Assembly: GCA_946886185.1 (NCBI GenBank)
Contig: CAMPIC010000008.1
Location: forward strand, 1-17,497
DNA: 17,497 nucleotides
Source of the DNA: an uncultured bacterium
Lineage (GTDB): Bacteria > Eisenbacteria > RBG-16-71-46 > CAIMUX01
Direction of reading: 5' to 3'
How positions within the stretch are numbered: position 1 is the first letter of the stretch; every line of letters starts with the position of its first letter. The notes under the pieces were generated by a model. That model did no database searches, had not been told where the DNA came from, and saw nothing but the letters and a program-made list of their open reading frames with translations. Below are positions 1 through 7,604 of the stretch, piece after piece. The position numbers were made by a program, and so were the translations under genes.

Positions 1-1011
1 TGTCCGGTCATCGCACCCGACGGCGATTACTACATGTTCTGGCGCGACAGCTTTCAGGACAGCCTCTGGATGAGCCGATCGACGAACCAGGGAGTGAACT
101 GGTCACCCGATCGGGGAATCGTGGCGATGAACCCGCTCCCCTCAACCTTGCCGGGTGGGTTTCGGATCGTGAATCTTCCCTCGGCGGCCGCGCACCCGTT
201 CGATGGGGATCTGCTCGTAGTGTGGAACGACCAGGCGCTCGGAAACCCCGACATCCTTGCCGTGCGATCCGCCGACGACGGCGCAACCTGGTCCGATCCG
301 GTCCGCGTCAACGACGATGCAGGGAGTGCCGCACAGTGGTTCCCCTGGGTCGACTTCGACGACAACGGAATGGCGCACGTGGTCTGGTACGACCGGCGTC
401 ATGACGCGATGAACATCGATGTCTATGTCACGCAGTCGGTCGACGCCGGCCAGACTTTCAACATGAACGTCCGCGTGACCGGACAGAGCTTCCCGCCGGT
501 GCTTCCGTGGGACAGCTCGGTCGATTTCATCGGCGACTACAACGGGATCGCCGCGACCTCGCTCACCGTCTACCCGTTCTATCAAGACGCCCGACGCGGT
601 GAGCAGGACGTGTACGTCGCGTTGCTTCCGAACGAAACGACGAGCGTGCCGGAGGTGCCGGCGCTTTCGAGCGGGATCACTGCGTCTCCGAATCCGTTCC
701 GAGAGCGCATTTCGTTCCGGATCGATCCCTCGGCGGCTGGCACCGAGTCGATGTTCCATCTATACGATGCAGCGGGGAGGCTCGTCCGTTCTCTGGCCGT
801 TCCTAGCGCGGATGATGACCAGCTCGCTGCGCGCGACGACGCGGCGGATTCGCCGGCGCATCGCGGCGCGATTCTCGGCACCGAAGTGCTTTGGGATGGT
901 CGCGATCATGCGGGACGGGAGGTTCCGGCCGGAGCTTACTATGGCAAGCTCTCGAGCTCGGATCCGAATGCGTCCGGCCGAGCCGTACGTGTGACCAGAT
1001 TGCAGCACTGA
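1..1011 (+). CDS. BNR/sialidase-like repeat secreted protein with FlgD-like C-terminal domain (5' partial)
   Basis: The frame is open from the first base, so the N-terminus lies outside the window; the first ATG (34) is internal. Visible Asp-box-like turns are [16 protein letters not shown] (about nt 271-294) and SVDAGQTF (about nt 436-459), each within a beta-rich segment, as in BNR/sialidase beta-propellers. After a short linker (about nt 640-680) the last 110 residues form a FlgD Ig-like/T9SS-type C-terminal module: SPNPF, then [12 protein letters not shown], then [21 protein letters not shown]. In such proteins this tail is a late secretion or surface-anchoring module. The propeller may bind or cleave glycans, but no sialidase catalytic residues can be checked in this fragment, so no enzyme activity is claimed. 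The stop at 1009-1011 is followed directly by an apparent recombination junction. Confidence 0.85.
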   Translation, partial: CPVIAPDGDYYMFWRDSFQDSLWMSRSTNQGVNWSPDRGIVAMNPLPSTLPGGFRIVNLPSAAAHPFDGDLLVVWNDQALGNPDILAVRSADDGATWSDPVRVNDDAGSAAQWFPWVDFDDNGMAHVVWYDRRHDAMNIDVYVTQSVDAGQTFNMNVRVTGQSFPPVLPWDSSVDFIGDYNGIAATSLTVYPFYQDARRGEQDVYVALLPNETTSVPEVPALSSGITASPNPFRERISFRIDPSAAGTESMFHLYDAAGRLVRSLAVPSADDDQLAARDDAADSPAHRGAILGTEVLWDGRDHAGREVPAGAYYGKLSSSDPNASGRAVRVTRLQH

Positions 1012-1019
1012 ACGGGACG

Positions 1020-1124
1020 CGAAACGCCGCCGAGACCTGGATCGCGAAGCAGCGGACCCTGTCAGAGAAGCGCCTCGATCAACTCGACGACTCCCTCATC
1101 CGAATCAAGAAGGAGCAATCATGA
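1020..1124 (+). pseudogene. Remnant of an ArsR-family regulator C-terminus
   Basis: Between the BNR gene stop and the SRPBCC start, the third plus frame encodes [19 protein letters not shown] followed by [15 protein letters not shown] and a TGA. This W-(I/L)-x(n)-L-x-x-(K/R)-R-L-D-x-L-D pattern, rich in Lys and Glu, matches the C-terminal helix of the ArsR regulators that commonly precede AHSA1/SRPBCC genes. Its stop overlaps the next start as ATGA (1121-1124), the overlap expected of an intact ArsR-SRPBCC operon. The winged-helix DNA-binding part (about 70-80 residues) is missing; upstream in this frame lies only out-of-frame BNR gene sequence. The identification rests on memory of the family, not on a search. 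Chance coding is the alternative. Confidence 0.55.
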
Positions 1125-1633
1125 CTCGACCCTTCGAATTCCGCCCGAATCCCGACCTCGACCTTGTTTTGGAGCGCGTGGTCGATGTTCCCAGAGAGCT
1201 GGTTTGGAAGGTGTGGACGACTCCTGAGCACGTGAAGAAGTGGTTCACGCCGGCGCCTTGGGAAACGATCGAGTGCGAAATCGACCTTCGCCCGGGCGGC
1301 TTGTTCCGCACTGTCTTTCGGTCTCCCGAGGGACAGGAGTACCCGAACGTCGGTTGCTATCTCGAAGTCATCGACGGCGAACGTCTCAGCTGGACGGATG
1401 CGTTGGAACCCGGCTTCCGACCTGCCCGGCAGCTCGTATCCGCCGCCGCGGAAAACTTCGCCTTCACCGCGGCGATCACTTTGGAGACTCACGGTACGGG
1501 CACGAAGTACACTGCTCTTGCGATCCACCGCACCGAGGAGGACAAGACCAAGCACGAAGAAATGGGCTTCCATCAGGGATGGGGAGCAGCGCTCGATCAG
1601 CTCGTCGCGCTCATCAAGGCGATGAAGGAATGA
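1121..1633 (+). CDS. SRPBCC / AHSA1-domain protein
   Basis: This 170-residue protein has the pattern of the AHSA1 (Hsp90 ATPase activator homologue-like) branch of the START/Bet v1 fold. It contains [21 protein letters not shown] followed by [10 protein letters not shown] near residues 17-47, a central [20 protein letters not shown] strand pair, and a C-terminal helix ending in [20 protein letters not shown]. Members have a hydrophobic ligand cavity; most bacterial ones have no known ligand and are probably cytoplasmic. The start is supported by AAGGAG (1110-1115) six bases upstream. It heads a three-gene cluster with the VOC and DUF4287 genes, and its usual ArsR partner survives only as a fragment, so its original control has probably been lost. 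Confidence 0.9.
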   Translation: MTRPFEFRPNPDLDLVLERVVDVPRELVWKVWTTPEHVKKWFTPAPWETIECEIDLRPGGLFRTVFRSPEGQEYPNVGCYLEVIDGERLSWTDALEPGFRPARQLVSAAAENFAFTAAITLETHGTGTKYTALAIHRTEEDKTKHEEMGFHQGWGAALDQLVALIKAMKE

Positions 1634-1654
1634 CGCGGCGACGGAGGTGACACC

Positions 1655-2032
1655 ATGGTACGTGTCCGATACATCGTGAATGACGTCAACGAAGCCGTGG
1701 CATTTTACACATCCCAGCTCGGGTTCACCGTCCACCAACAGTTCGGTTCCACGATCGCGATCCTGCGTCGCGAGGATCTGGAGCTCTGGACCGCCGGTCC
1801 GGACGCTTCGGCTTCCAGGCCCATGCCTGATGGCGCGAGGCCGGAGCCCGGAGGTTGGGCGCGATTCGTGCTCACCACCGAAGATCTGGCTTCCTGGGTT
1901 GTGAAGCTTCGAGCTGACGGCGTTCGATTCCGAAATGACATCGTTGAGGGTCCGGGGGGCAAGCAGATCCTCTGTCTCGATCCGTCCGGAAACGTCGTGG
2001 AGCTTTTTGAACCGGCGCGATCTGAGAAATGA
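1655..2032 (+). CDS. VOC-family (glyoxalase/bleomycin-resistance fold) protein
   Basis: This 125-residue protein is one VOC module of two beta-alpha-beta-beta-beta units. The first begins VRYIVNDVNEAVAFYTSQLGF; the second contains WARFVLTTEDLASWVVKLRADG and ends with the hallmark QILCLDPSGNVVELFEPA. The Glu in VVELFEP is a typical metal-ligand position. VOC proteins include glyoxalases, ring-cleavage dioxygenases and drug-binding proteins; sequence alone does not decide which. A strong GGAGGTGA ribosome site (about 1644-1651) lies just before ATG 1655. The gap to the SRPBCC gene is 21 bp, so the two are probably co-transcribed. Confidence 0.9.
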   Translation: MVRVRYIVNDVNEAVAFYTSQLGFTVHQQFGSTIAILRREDLELWTAGPDASASRPMPDGARPEPGGWARFVLTTEDLASWVVKLRADGVRFRNDIVEGPGGKQILCLDPSGNVVELFEPARSEK

Positions 2033-2088
2033 ACGAGAGCAACGATCCAAGCAGACCATTTTGATCACAGGATGAGGAGCTGAGTGCG

Positions 2089-2664
2089 ATGGCGATGAAG
2101 GGTCCGCAGGATATGATGGCCGCGATACATGACACGATGAAAGAGCGCACCGGGCGCACGCTCGAGGAATGGATCAAGGTGGTGCACGCGAGCGGAATCG
2201 ATCCCCTCGATCGGGGTGCCGTGCGCCGCTGGCTCAAGAGCGAGCACGGCGTCCTGCAGAACTCCCGCTGGGCCATCAGCTTCGCCGCGGCGCAAGCAGC
2301 CGGGTGGACCGCACCGAGCGTCGAGGAGTACATCGACTCGCAGTACACGGGGACGAAAGAAGCGCTACGCCCGATCTTCGATCGCCTGCGCGAGTTCATC
2401 GACGACCTGGGAGACGACATCACGACGGAGGGACGAGGCACCTACACACCGTTCGTCCGGCGCAGGCAGTTCCTTGCCATCGCCGCCGCCACGAAGGCGC
2501 GCGTGGACGTCGGTCTCCGCTACACCGACCCTCCGAAATCCAAGCTCCTCAGCGAGGCGAAGGCACCCGGGCAGGCCACCCACAAGCTGTCGCTCACAGC
2601 CGTCGATGACATCACGAGCGAAGTCGAACGCCTCATCCGAATCGCCTACGAACAAAACGGCTGA
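2089..2664 (+). CDS. DUF4287 + DUF5655-like protein
   Basis: This protein has 191 residues. The N-terminal part (about residues 5-75) resembles DUF4287: MMAAIHDTMKERTGRTLEEW, then VRRWLKSEHGVLQNSRWAISF. The C-terminal part (about 85-190) resembles the DUF5655 domain, with PIFDRLREFIDDLGDDIT, FVRRRQFLAIAAATKARVDV and a final SEVERLIRIAYEQNG helix. Both domains are of unknown function and are often encoded next to SRPBCC, VOC and ArsR genes, as here. GAGGAG (about 2073-2078) precedes ATG 2089; Met3 at 2095 is an alternative start. No signal peptide or membrane segment is seen. The gene lies 56 bp after the VOC gene and is probably the last of that operon. Confidence 0.85.
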   Translation: MAMKGPQDMMAAIHDTMKERTGRTLEEWIKVVHASGIDPLDRGAVRRWLKSEHGVLQNSRWAISFAAAQAAGWTAPSVEEYIDSQYTGTKEALRPIFDRLREFIDDLGDDITTEGRGTYTPFVRRRQFLAIAAATKARVDVGLRYTDPPKSKLLSEAKAPGQATHKLSLTAVDDITSEVERLIRIAYEQNG

Positions 2665-3078
2665 GCGCATCCGTACTCGCATACGAATAGGTGGACTGAG
2701 CTCATCTCGATTGTTTGCGAATCGCGCCGCAGATTCATTCGTCCGCCTACGAACAGCTCGATCACCCGGACCGTTCATGGAACCAGACTGCTGACCACGC
2801 CATCACGCGATGAACCTCCGCGCAGCTCATGACCCAGCACTTTTCCGCTTGAACAAAGGGGCCGTCTGTCGTACCGTCATCCCGCCTGTTTAACTGAGGT
2901 CGATGATCCTGGAGACAGATCGCCCATCGATTCGTTGCTAGTCCAAAGCCGCAGATCTGCACTTCGCATTGTTTGACGATATCCGGCCCGAACCGCGGGC
3001 CATGCTTCGTTGCGGCGAGCGCCCCGCGACCCGTCGCGGAAGCGCGAGGCTGACGGATATGCCCTGCCCGGAGGATGG
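2665..3078. other. 414-bp non-coding stretch with two GC hairpins
   Basis: I see no convincing gene here; the short frames present lack ribosome sites and family patterns. A 6-bp-stem hairpin, GGCCCG-AACCG-CGGGCC, lies at 2985-3001 without a following T tract. The near-perfect palindrome CCGCGACCCGTCGCGG lies at 3024-3039. Both fall in the last 100 bp before the secreted-protein gene, so they may belong to its 5' untranslated region or promoter area. No convincing -35/-10 pair was found, and no terminator follows the DUF4287 gene. Confidence 0.5.
3024..3039. repeat. GC palindrome, first copy
   Basis: CCGCGACCCGTCGCGG can fold with a 6-bp stem and a 4-nt loop. It differs by one base from the palindrome at 7418-7433, and both are followed by AA on the plus strand. 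It sits about 40 bp before the start codon of the secreted-protein gene. It could be a shared operator or an RNA hairpin; in such GC-rich DNA chance similarity is also possible. Confidence 0.4.
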
Positions 3079-3867
3079 ATGCGTTTCGCCGCAGTCGTGC
3101 TGTGCACCGCGTTGACCTCGTTCGTCTTGACCTGTCCCTCTTCGGCCGATGTGATCTATTCTCAGGACTTCACCGAATCAGATTCTGTCACCGGGTTGCC
3201 TCCCGCATGGTCGCTCGGTCCTCGCGCGCACGTTCCATACTTTTCGAGCGCCCGCGACAACCAGGCCTTCGGAGCGGCTCCTCCTTCGATCCGAGTCGAT
3301 CTCCCGATGCTCACCCTCAACTATCGACTCGCGACTCCGCACATCCGCCTTCCGCGAATGGATCAGGACTACACCCTGGAGTTCGCTCTCCAAGTCGATC
3401 AGCCCGATTCCCCGTTCCGGGTCGAGATCGTGTACATGGACCTGGACACCAACTGGATACGCAGCGAATTCCTGCTGTCCTTGGTCGGGGAACAGATGGA
3501 CTCGCTTCGGGTGTTTCGAATTCCGTTCAACCCGAAGATCGGGCCGCAGGCGGGACGCTGTTGGATCACCTTCGGGCTTTCCTACTCGAAGGTGTTGCGA
3601 GAGGGCGAAGCGTTCCCGAATCCCGCCGGGGACCACGTGACACTGCGCCTTCTGGGACCGGAAGTTCCCGAAACGATCGGGCTGTACGGAGTCGACGGCC
3701 GCCTTCTCGGCAGCTCCGAGGTCACGACGTCCACCACCTACGAAGGGGTCGCGATCGGCTTCGCGTCTTGGAGCTTCCGCGATGCGGCGGACCGTGAGCT
3801 CCCTTCGGGGATCTACTTGGCACGAGCGCCGGATGGAACCGCCGCGCGGATCGTCAAGATCCGCTGA
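3079..3867 (+). CDS. Secreted protein with FlgD/T9SS-like C-terminal domain, function unknown
   Basis: The chosen start, ATG 3079, has GGAGG at 3070-3074 and opens a clear signal peptide: MRFAAVVLCTALTSFVLT then CPSSADV. An upstream in-frame ATG at 3010 would bury that signal behind a basic leader. The 262-residue product has a central beta-rich domain (about residues 25-175: IYSQDFTESDSVTGLPPAW, then paired strands) resembling a lectin-like or carbohydrate-binding jelly roll, though I cannot name its family. The end is a T9SS/FlgD-type module: FPNPAGDHVTLRL, LYGVDGRLLG, then WSFRDAADRELPSGIYLARA. This tail is the same type as in the BNR protein, suggesting export by the same route. The next gene converges on it 77 bp away. 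Confidence 0.8.
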   Translation: MRFAAVVLCTALTSFVLTCPSSADVIYSQDFTESDSVTGLPPAWSLGPRAHVPYFSSARDNQAFGAAPPSIRVDLPMLTLNYRLATPHIRLPRMDQDYTLEFALQVDQPDSPFRVEIVYMDLDTNWIRSEFLLSLVGEQMDSLRVFRIPFNPKIGPQAGRCWITFGLSYSKVLREGEAFPNPAGDHVTLRLLGPEVPETIGLYGVDGRLLGSSEVTTSTTYEGVAIGFASWSFRDAADRELPSGIYLARAPDGTAARIVKIR

Positions 3868-3944
3868 GCTCCACGACGGATGCGTTCCTCAATCCCGACA
3901 GTGAAGTGCGCAAGGGCGCGATCAGGAGGGAGACGCTTGCCGAC

Positions 3945-4409
3945 TCAACGGCGCTCCTCGGCGTCCGCCTGATTGCCGTGGATCGCTTCCGCGATCACGC
4001 GTTTGGTGATCGCCTCCAGGTGCGCCAGCAAGGTCGCGTTGAGCTGGGCGAACTCAGGCTGGAGCACTTCGTGCAGGAACGTAGGCGCCACTTCGATTCG
4101 CACCGTGCTCCGGCGCTGGCCCACTCGCCGGTAAGGCTTGATCCCGTAGCGGCGCACCAGTGCGATGAAAAGCCAGCGCGACCATGGATCGGGCAAGGAG
4201 AATTGGTATTCGACGAGCGTTTCGGTGCCCTGGAGCTCGCCCAGGCGCGCTTTGATCCGCTCGAGTGCGGTTCGGGCCGCTTCCTTTTCGCCGGTGCTAC
4301 CGGGCCGCACGAAGAGAGCTTCGATCTTTCGCAGACGTTCGATGAGCGAGGCCTCTTCGCTCGTCGGTACGCTGCCGGGCGCGCGTTGCCTTCCTGTCCG
4401 GCGATACAT
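3945..4409 (-). CDS. Small conserved protein, DUF2786-like N-terminal helix
   Basis: The product is 154 residues with no signal peptide or membrane segment. Residues 18-60 (EEASLIERLRKIEALFVRPG, EKEAARTALERIKARLGELQ) resemble the DUF2786 helical motif. The middle (YQFSLPDPWSRWLFIALVRR then YGIKPYRRVGQRRSTVRIEV) and the C-terminal helix look like a compact alpha/beta protein. Function is unknown. AGGAGA about 11 bases upstream supports the ATG at 4409. It converges with the secreted-protein gene and lies 235 bp downstream of the lysine-pathway fusion gene on the same strand. A plus-strand frame covering the same DNA has no family pattern and is taken as a shadow. Confidence 0.7.
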   Translation of the reverse strand: MYRRTGRQRAPGSVPTSEEASLIERLRKIEALFVRPGSTGEKEAARTALERIKARLGELQGTETLVEYQFSLPDPWSRWLFIALVRRYGIKPYRRVGQRRSTVRIEVAPTFLHEVLQPEFAQLNATLLAHLEAITKRVIAEAIHGNQADAEERR

Positions 4410-4444
4410 CGAGAATCGATCTCCTGCGCTGGCTGCGTGCTTTA

Positions 4445-4504
4445 GGCTCCACGGCTACGGGATTCGGTGCTACCCGGCTCCACGGTTACGGGTTGGTGTT
4501 GCCC
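4445..4504. repeat. Imperfect tandem duplication, two ~30-bp units
   Basis: Two adjacent units (4445-4475 and 4476-4504) both begin GGCTCCACGG(C/T)TACGGG and end GGTG(C/T)T(A/G)CCC. They differ by two single-base deletions and a few substitutions. They lie in the 235-bp gap between the small minus-strand gene and the fusion gene, about 40 bp before the start of the former. No protein family fits this gap, although a 68-codon minus frame (4442-4648) crosses it; I do not call that a gene. Confidence 0.7.
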
Positions 4505-4644
4505 GGATCTCGAAGCGGGAAGCGGTAAGACTACTGAAGCGACACCTCTATCCGGCAATAGCAAAGAACAGGCCTGTGTTCCATGATCGTTCCTCCAGCG
4601 AGGGCCGAGGGGAAAATGAGGGCGGCGTCCCATTCCGATGCGGC

Positions 4645-7398
4645 TCAATCGAGAATCACTTCTTCGGCAGGCTCGCGCTGGTTATACCGCGACGACATGA
4701 CCGCGCCATACGCGCCGGCGTTCTCGATCAGCACGACATCGCCCGGAACCATGTCCGGCAGCCATCGATCGCGTCCCAGGACGTCGCTCGACTCACAGAT
4801 CGGCCCGACGATGTTCCAGTAATCGAGCGGTTCCTCGTCCAGGCGAGTCAGATTGTGGATCCCGTGCCATGCCCCATAGAGCGCGGGACGGATGAAGGAG
4901 TTCATACCGGTCGCGATTCCCACCAGATTCGTACCCTGCTTCCTTCGCACCTGGCTGATCGGAGCGATCAACACTCCGGCTTCGCTCACCAGGAATCGCC
5001 CCGGTTCGAGACGGAGCTCGAGCCCGCGCAGCCTCGATCGCATCGGCGCGAGCAACGATTCCATGAGCGAAAGATCCAGCGGCTCTTGCCCGGGCCTTTC
5101 CGGCACTCCCAATCCACCTCCGAGGTCGATCCACTCCAGATCCCGCGCGGTTTCGACCGTCTCCGCGAGGATCTGTCCGGTGCCTGCCCAAGCCTGCGCA
5201 TCGAAGATCCCACTGCCGATATGCGCGTGCAGACCGACGACCTTCACCTCGATCTCTCGAGCCGCTTCGAGAAACGACCCCAACTCTTCGAGCGGCATTC
5301 CGAATTTGGAGTGTGCCCCCGCCGTGAGAACGTGACGATGATGTCCCATTCCGCGACCAGGATCGACGCGAACTCCCAGAGAGCGCCCGCGGAAGATCTC
5401 GGGATGCCGCCGGAGTAGATCGGGTGCATCGAGCGTGACGTCCGCGCCTGCTTCGAAAGCGATCCGATACTCCTCGGGAGGACAGAAGTTGGGAGTGAAG
5501 AGAAAGCGGCACGAGCTGCCCGCAACTTGTCGCGCCAGCTCCAGCTCGGGAGCGGCCACGCACTCGATGCCGAGACCGGCCTCCACCACGGTTTTCAAGA
5601 TCCGCGGATGGGAGTTCGCCTTCATCGCGTAGTAGAAGCGATCGATCGACGGCAACGATTCGCGCAGACGACGCGCCGCCCGCGCGACCGTCGGGACGTG
5701 GTACACGTAGCGCGCTCGCCCATCCGCGACCAGAGGAAGCAGCCGATGGCGCTCTTCCACCCACCAGGGCGCCCGTGAAGCGGACTGCTCACGCTCGCTC
5801 GAGCCAGACTTGTACGCGCCTGTGGCCCTCGAGCCTGACGACGCTTCACGATCGCCCACCACGGAGACGGATCGGCCGATCGTTCCGTCCGTCGTACGGA
5901 AACGATCGCGGGCCGCCTTCGCCCTTCCCGGTCGCCCGTGCACGATCTGCTCCCACGTAGGACCCAATCGCCGGTCTTCCCCTTGCGCGAGAAACAGGCG
6001 TTCATGAAGACGAGCCACGAGCGAAGGTCCATCCCGCTCATCGACGACCAACGAGAGGTTGAGATCCTCCGATGAGTCGCTCACCAGATGAACCGGACGG
6101 TCCCCCAAAACTTCGAGCGCGGGCCCGAGGTCGTGCAGCACCGCGCGAATGCGCCTTCCCACGATCGAAACGACCGCGCACGGGTGCACCACCTGCACCT
6201 CTCCCAGCTTCTTCAAGCGATCGACCAGCGCCTCGAACGAAGGTCCATGAATGCCTCCGTCCGGCATCCGGTCGAGCGTCACGCTGACCGCAGATTGCGA
6301 GGTCGCCACCAGATCGACGGAGATGTCCAGATCCGCGAATGGCGCGAACACATGAGCGAGGAAGCCGGAGGTCTCCCACATCGCGAGCGTGGAGATCGTA
6401 AGCAGCGTCACTCCGGCGCGATGCGTGACCGCGTGCACCACCGGATGATCCTCGGAGGATTTCTCGATGGAAGTTCCGGGCAGCTCGGGGTCGAGCGTGC
6501 TCCGAAGCCACACCGGGATCCCGAACCGCGCCACGGGCTGCACGCACCGGGGATGGAGCGCTCTCGCGCCCGCGGCCGCGAGCTCCTGGGCATCGCGCGG
6601 ATCGATGCGGCGCAGAAGACGGGCGGTCGGAAGGAGCCCCGGATCGGCCGTGAACAGTCCCGGAACGTCGCTCCAGATTTCGAGACGCTCCGCTCCGATC
6701 AACGACGCGAAGAGCGCGGCCGACGTATCGCTTCCGCCCCGACCGAGAAGTACCGTCTCTCCAGGCGATCCGCTCGCGATGAATCCTTGCGTCACGACCA
6801 ACTCGGCGCCGTCCGCGGCGGCATCTCCGCGACTCGGATCCTGCGTTGCGCCTACCCGCGCATCGAGGTATCGCCGTTCCGGTGAGATCCCATGTCGGGG
6901 CGTCGCGACCAGGAGCTCGCGCGCGTCGACCCAACGAGCCCTGAGCCCTTGTCGGCGCAGCATGGCGGCCCCCAGCTCGGTCGAGAGAAGCTCTCCGATC
7001 GCCAGGATGCGGGCACGCAACCGCGCGGGCGCTTCGCCGGTGAGCTGAATTCCGTGGAGCCACCCCGACAGCTCTTCGAATCGGCGATTGAGGAACGCGT
7101 GAGTCTCGCCCGCCACTTCGAGCTCATGCGCGAGGGTCTCGTGCCGCGACCGGATCTCGCCGAGCGCCGGGATCCCCGCGAGGCCGCGCTCCGGATCGAG
7201 ACGTCGCGGAGCCTTCCCTTCGAGCAAAGCTTCCTCGATCGATCGTTCGAGTAGGTTGGTCACGCCAACCACGGCGGAGATGACGATCCAGACACGGTGA
7301 GTCTCCATCCGATCGCGCGCGAGCTTCGCGATCTGTTCCCACCGCTCCGGCGAGGCGACCGAGGTGCCTCCGAACTTGAGCACCAACCAAGGTTTCAT
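4645..7398 (-). CDS. Bifunctional aspartate kinase / diaminopimelate decarboxylase
   Basis: One 917-residue frame encodes both ends of lysine synthesis. Residues 1-320 are aspartokinase: KFGGTS at 8-13, GRGGSDTSA at 219-227 and SDVPGLFTADP at 243-253. Residues 325-469 fit two ACT domains, the usual lysine/threonine feedback site. A Ser/Arg/Gly-rich linker (about 470-545) leads to a PLP-dependent decarboxylase: YAMKAN with the PLP Lys at 593, HAHIGSG 724-730, GGGLGV 760-765, EPGR 798-801, CESSD 868-872 and GAYGAVMSSRYN 895-906. All signature residues are present, so both activities are expected. GGAGAG about eight bases upstream supports ATG 7398. AK-DapDC fusions are known (for example lysAC of Xanthomonadaceae) but uncommon. 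No lysine riboswitch pattern was found in the upstream 200 bp. Confidence 0.95.
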   Translation of the reverse strand: MKPWLVLKFGGTSVASPERWEQIAKLARDRMETHRVWIVISAVVGVTNLLERSIEEALLEGKAPRRLDPERGLAGIPALGEIRSRHETLAHELEVAGETHAFLNRRFEELSGWLHGIQLTGEAPARLRARILAIGELLSTELGAAMLRRQGLRARWVDARELLVATPRHGISPERRYLDARVGATQDPSRGDAAADGAELVVTQGFIASGSPGETVLLGRGGSDTSAALFASLIGAERLEIWSDVPGLFTADPGLLPTARLLRRIDPRDAQELAAAGARALHPRCVQPVARFGIPVWLRSTLDPELPGTSIEKSSEDHPVVHAVTHRAGVTLLTISTLAMWETSGFLAHVFAPFADLDISVDLVATSQSAVSVTLDRMPDGGIHGPSFEALVDRLKKLGEVQVVHPCAVVSIVGRRIRAVLHDLGPALEVLGDRPVHLVSDSSEDLNLSLVVDERDGPSLVARLHERLFLAQGEDRRLGPTWEQIVHGRPGRAKAARDRFRTTDGTIGRSVSVVGDREASSGSRATGAYKSGSSEREQSASRAPWWVEERHRLLPLVADGRARYVYHVPTVARAARRLRESLPSIDRFYYAMKANSHPRILKTVVEAGLGIECVAAPELELARQVAGSSCRFLFTPNFCPPEEYRIAFEAGADVTLDAPDLLRRHPEIFRGRSLGVRVDPGRGMGHHRHVLTAGAHSKFGMPLEELGSFLEAAREIEVKVVGLHAHIGSGIFDAQAWAGTGQILAETVETARDLEWIDLGGGLGVPERPGQEPLDLSLMESLLAPMRSRLRGLELRLEPGRFLVSEAGVLIAPISQVRRKQGTNLVGIATGMNSFIRPALYGAWHGIHNLTRLDEEPLDYWNIVGPICESSDVLGRDRWLPDMVPGDVVLIENAGAYGAVMSSRYNQREPAEEVILD

Positions 7399-7417
7399 CG
7401 ATGGAGCTCTCCACTGC

Positions 7418-7433
7418 CCGCGATCCGTCGCGG
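7418..7433. repeat. GC palindrome, second copy, in the fusion gene leader
   Basis: CCGCGATCCGTCGCGG has a 6-bp stem and a 4-nt loop. It lies 20-35 bp upstream of the aspartokinase/decarboxylase start, just beyond its ribosome site. It is one base different from the palindrome at 3024-3039. An RNA hairpin here could affect translation, or a protein could bind the DNA dyad. Only the sequence similarity is seen. Confidence 0.4.
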
Positions 7434-7594
7434 AATCTTCGCGTCACGATAGGTGCAGACGGCGCGCCTGTCCATGAATGCGGTGAATGAACCTCGTCGA
7501 CGCGATGCGACCGTCAATCAAGCGCGAGAGGGTGATATGTGCGTCGAGACGGCTGCTGTTAGACTCCGTTCCCGGCAGATCCAGGTGAAGAATC

Positions 7595-7600
7595 GGAGGA
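7595..7600 (+). promoter_or_regulatory. Ribosome binding site deciding a TTG start
   Basis: GGAGGA sits four bases before TTG 7605. No ATG or GTG close by in frame precedes the first hydrophobic segment, so the TTG is preferred as the start of the membrane protein. The divergent gap 7399-7604 must hold promoters for both flanking genes. TGTTAGACT at 7557-7565 resembles an extended -10 element, but no matching -35 was found. Confidence 0.6.
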
Positions 7601-7604
7601 CGTT

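Noticed and set aside
2985..3001. Terminator after the DUF4287 gene
   Set aside because: The GGCCCG/CGGGCC hairpin is over 300 bp from the stop and has no T tract.
4165..5418. 417-codon plus frame opposite the lysine fusion gene
   Set aside because: Antisense shadow of the decarboxylase domain with no recognisable motifs.
7399..7604. Lysine riboswitch before the aspartokinase/decarboxylase gene
   Set aside because: The leader lacks the conserved lysine-riboswitch core sequences; only a short hairpin and a ribosome site are seen.
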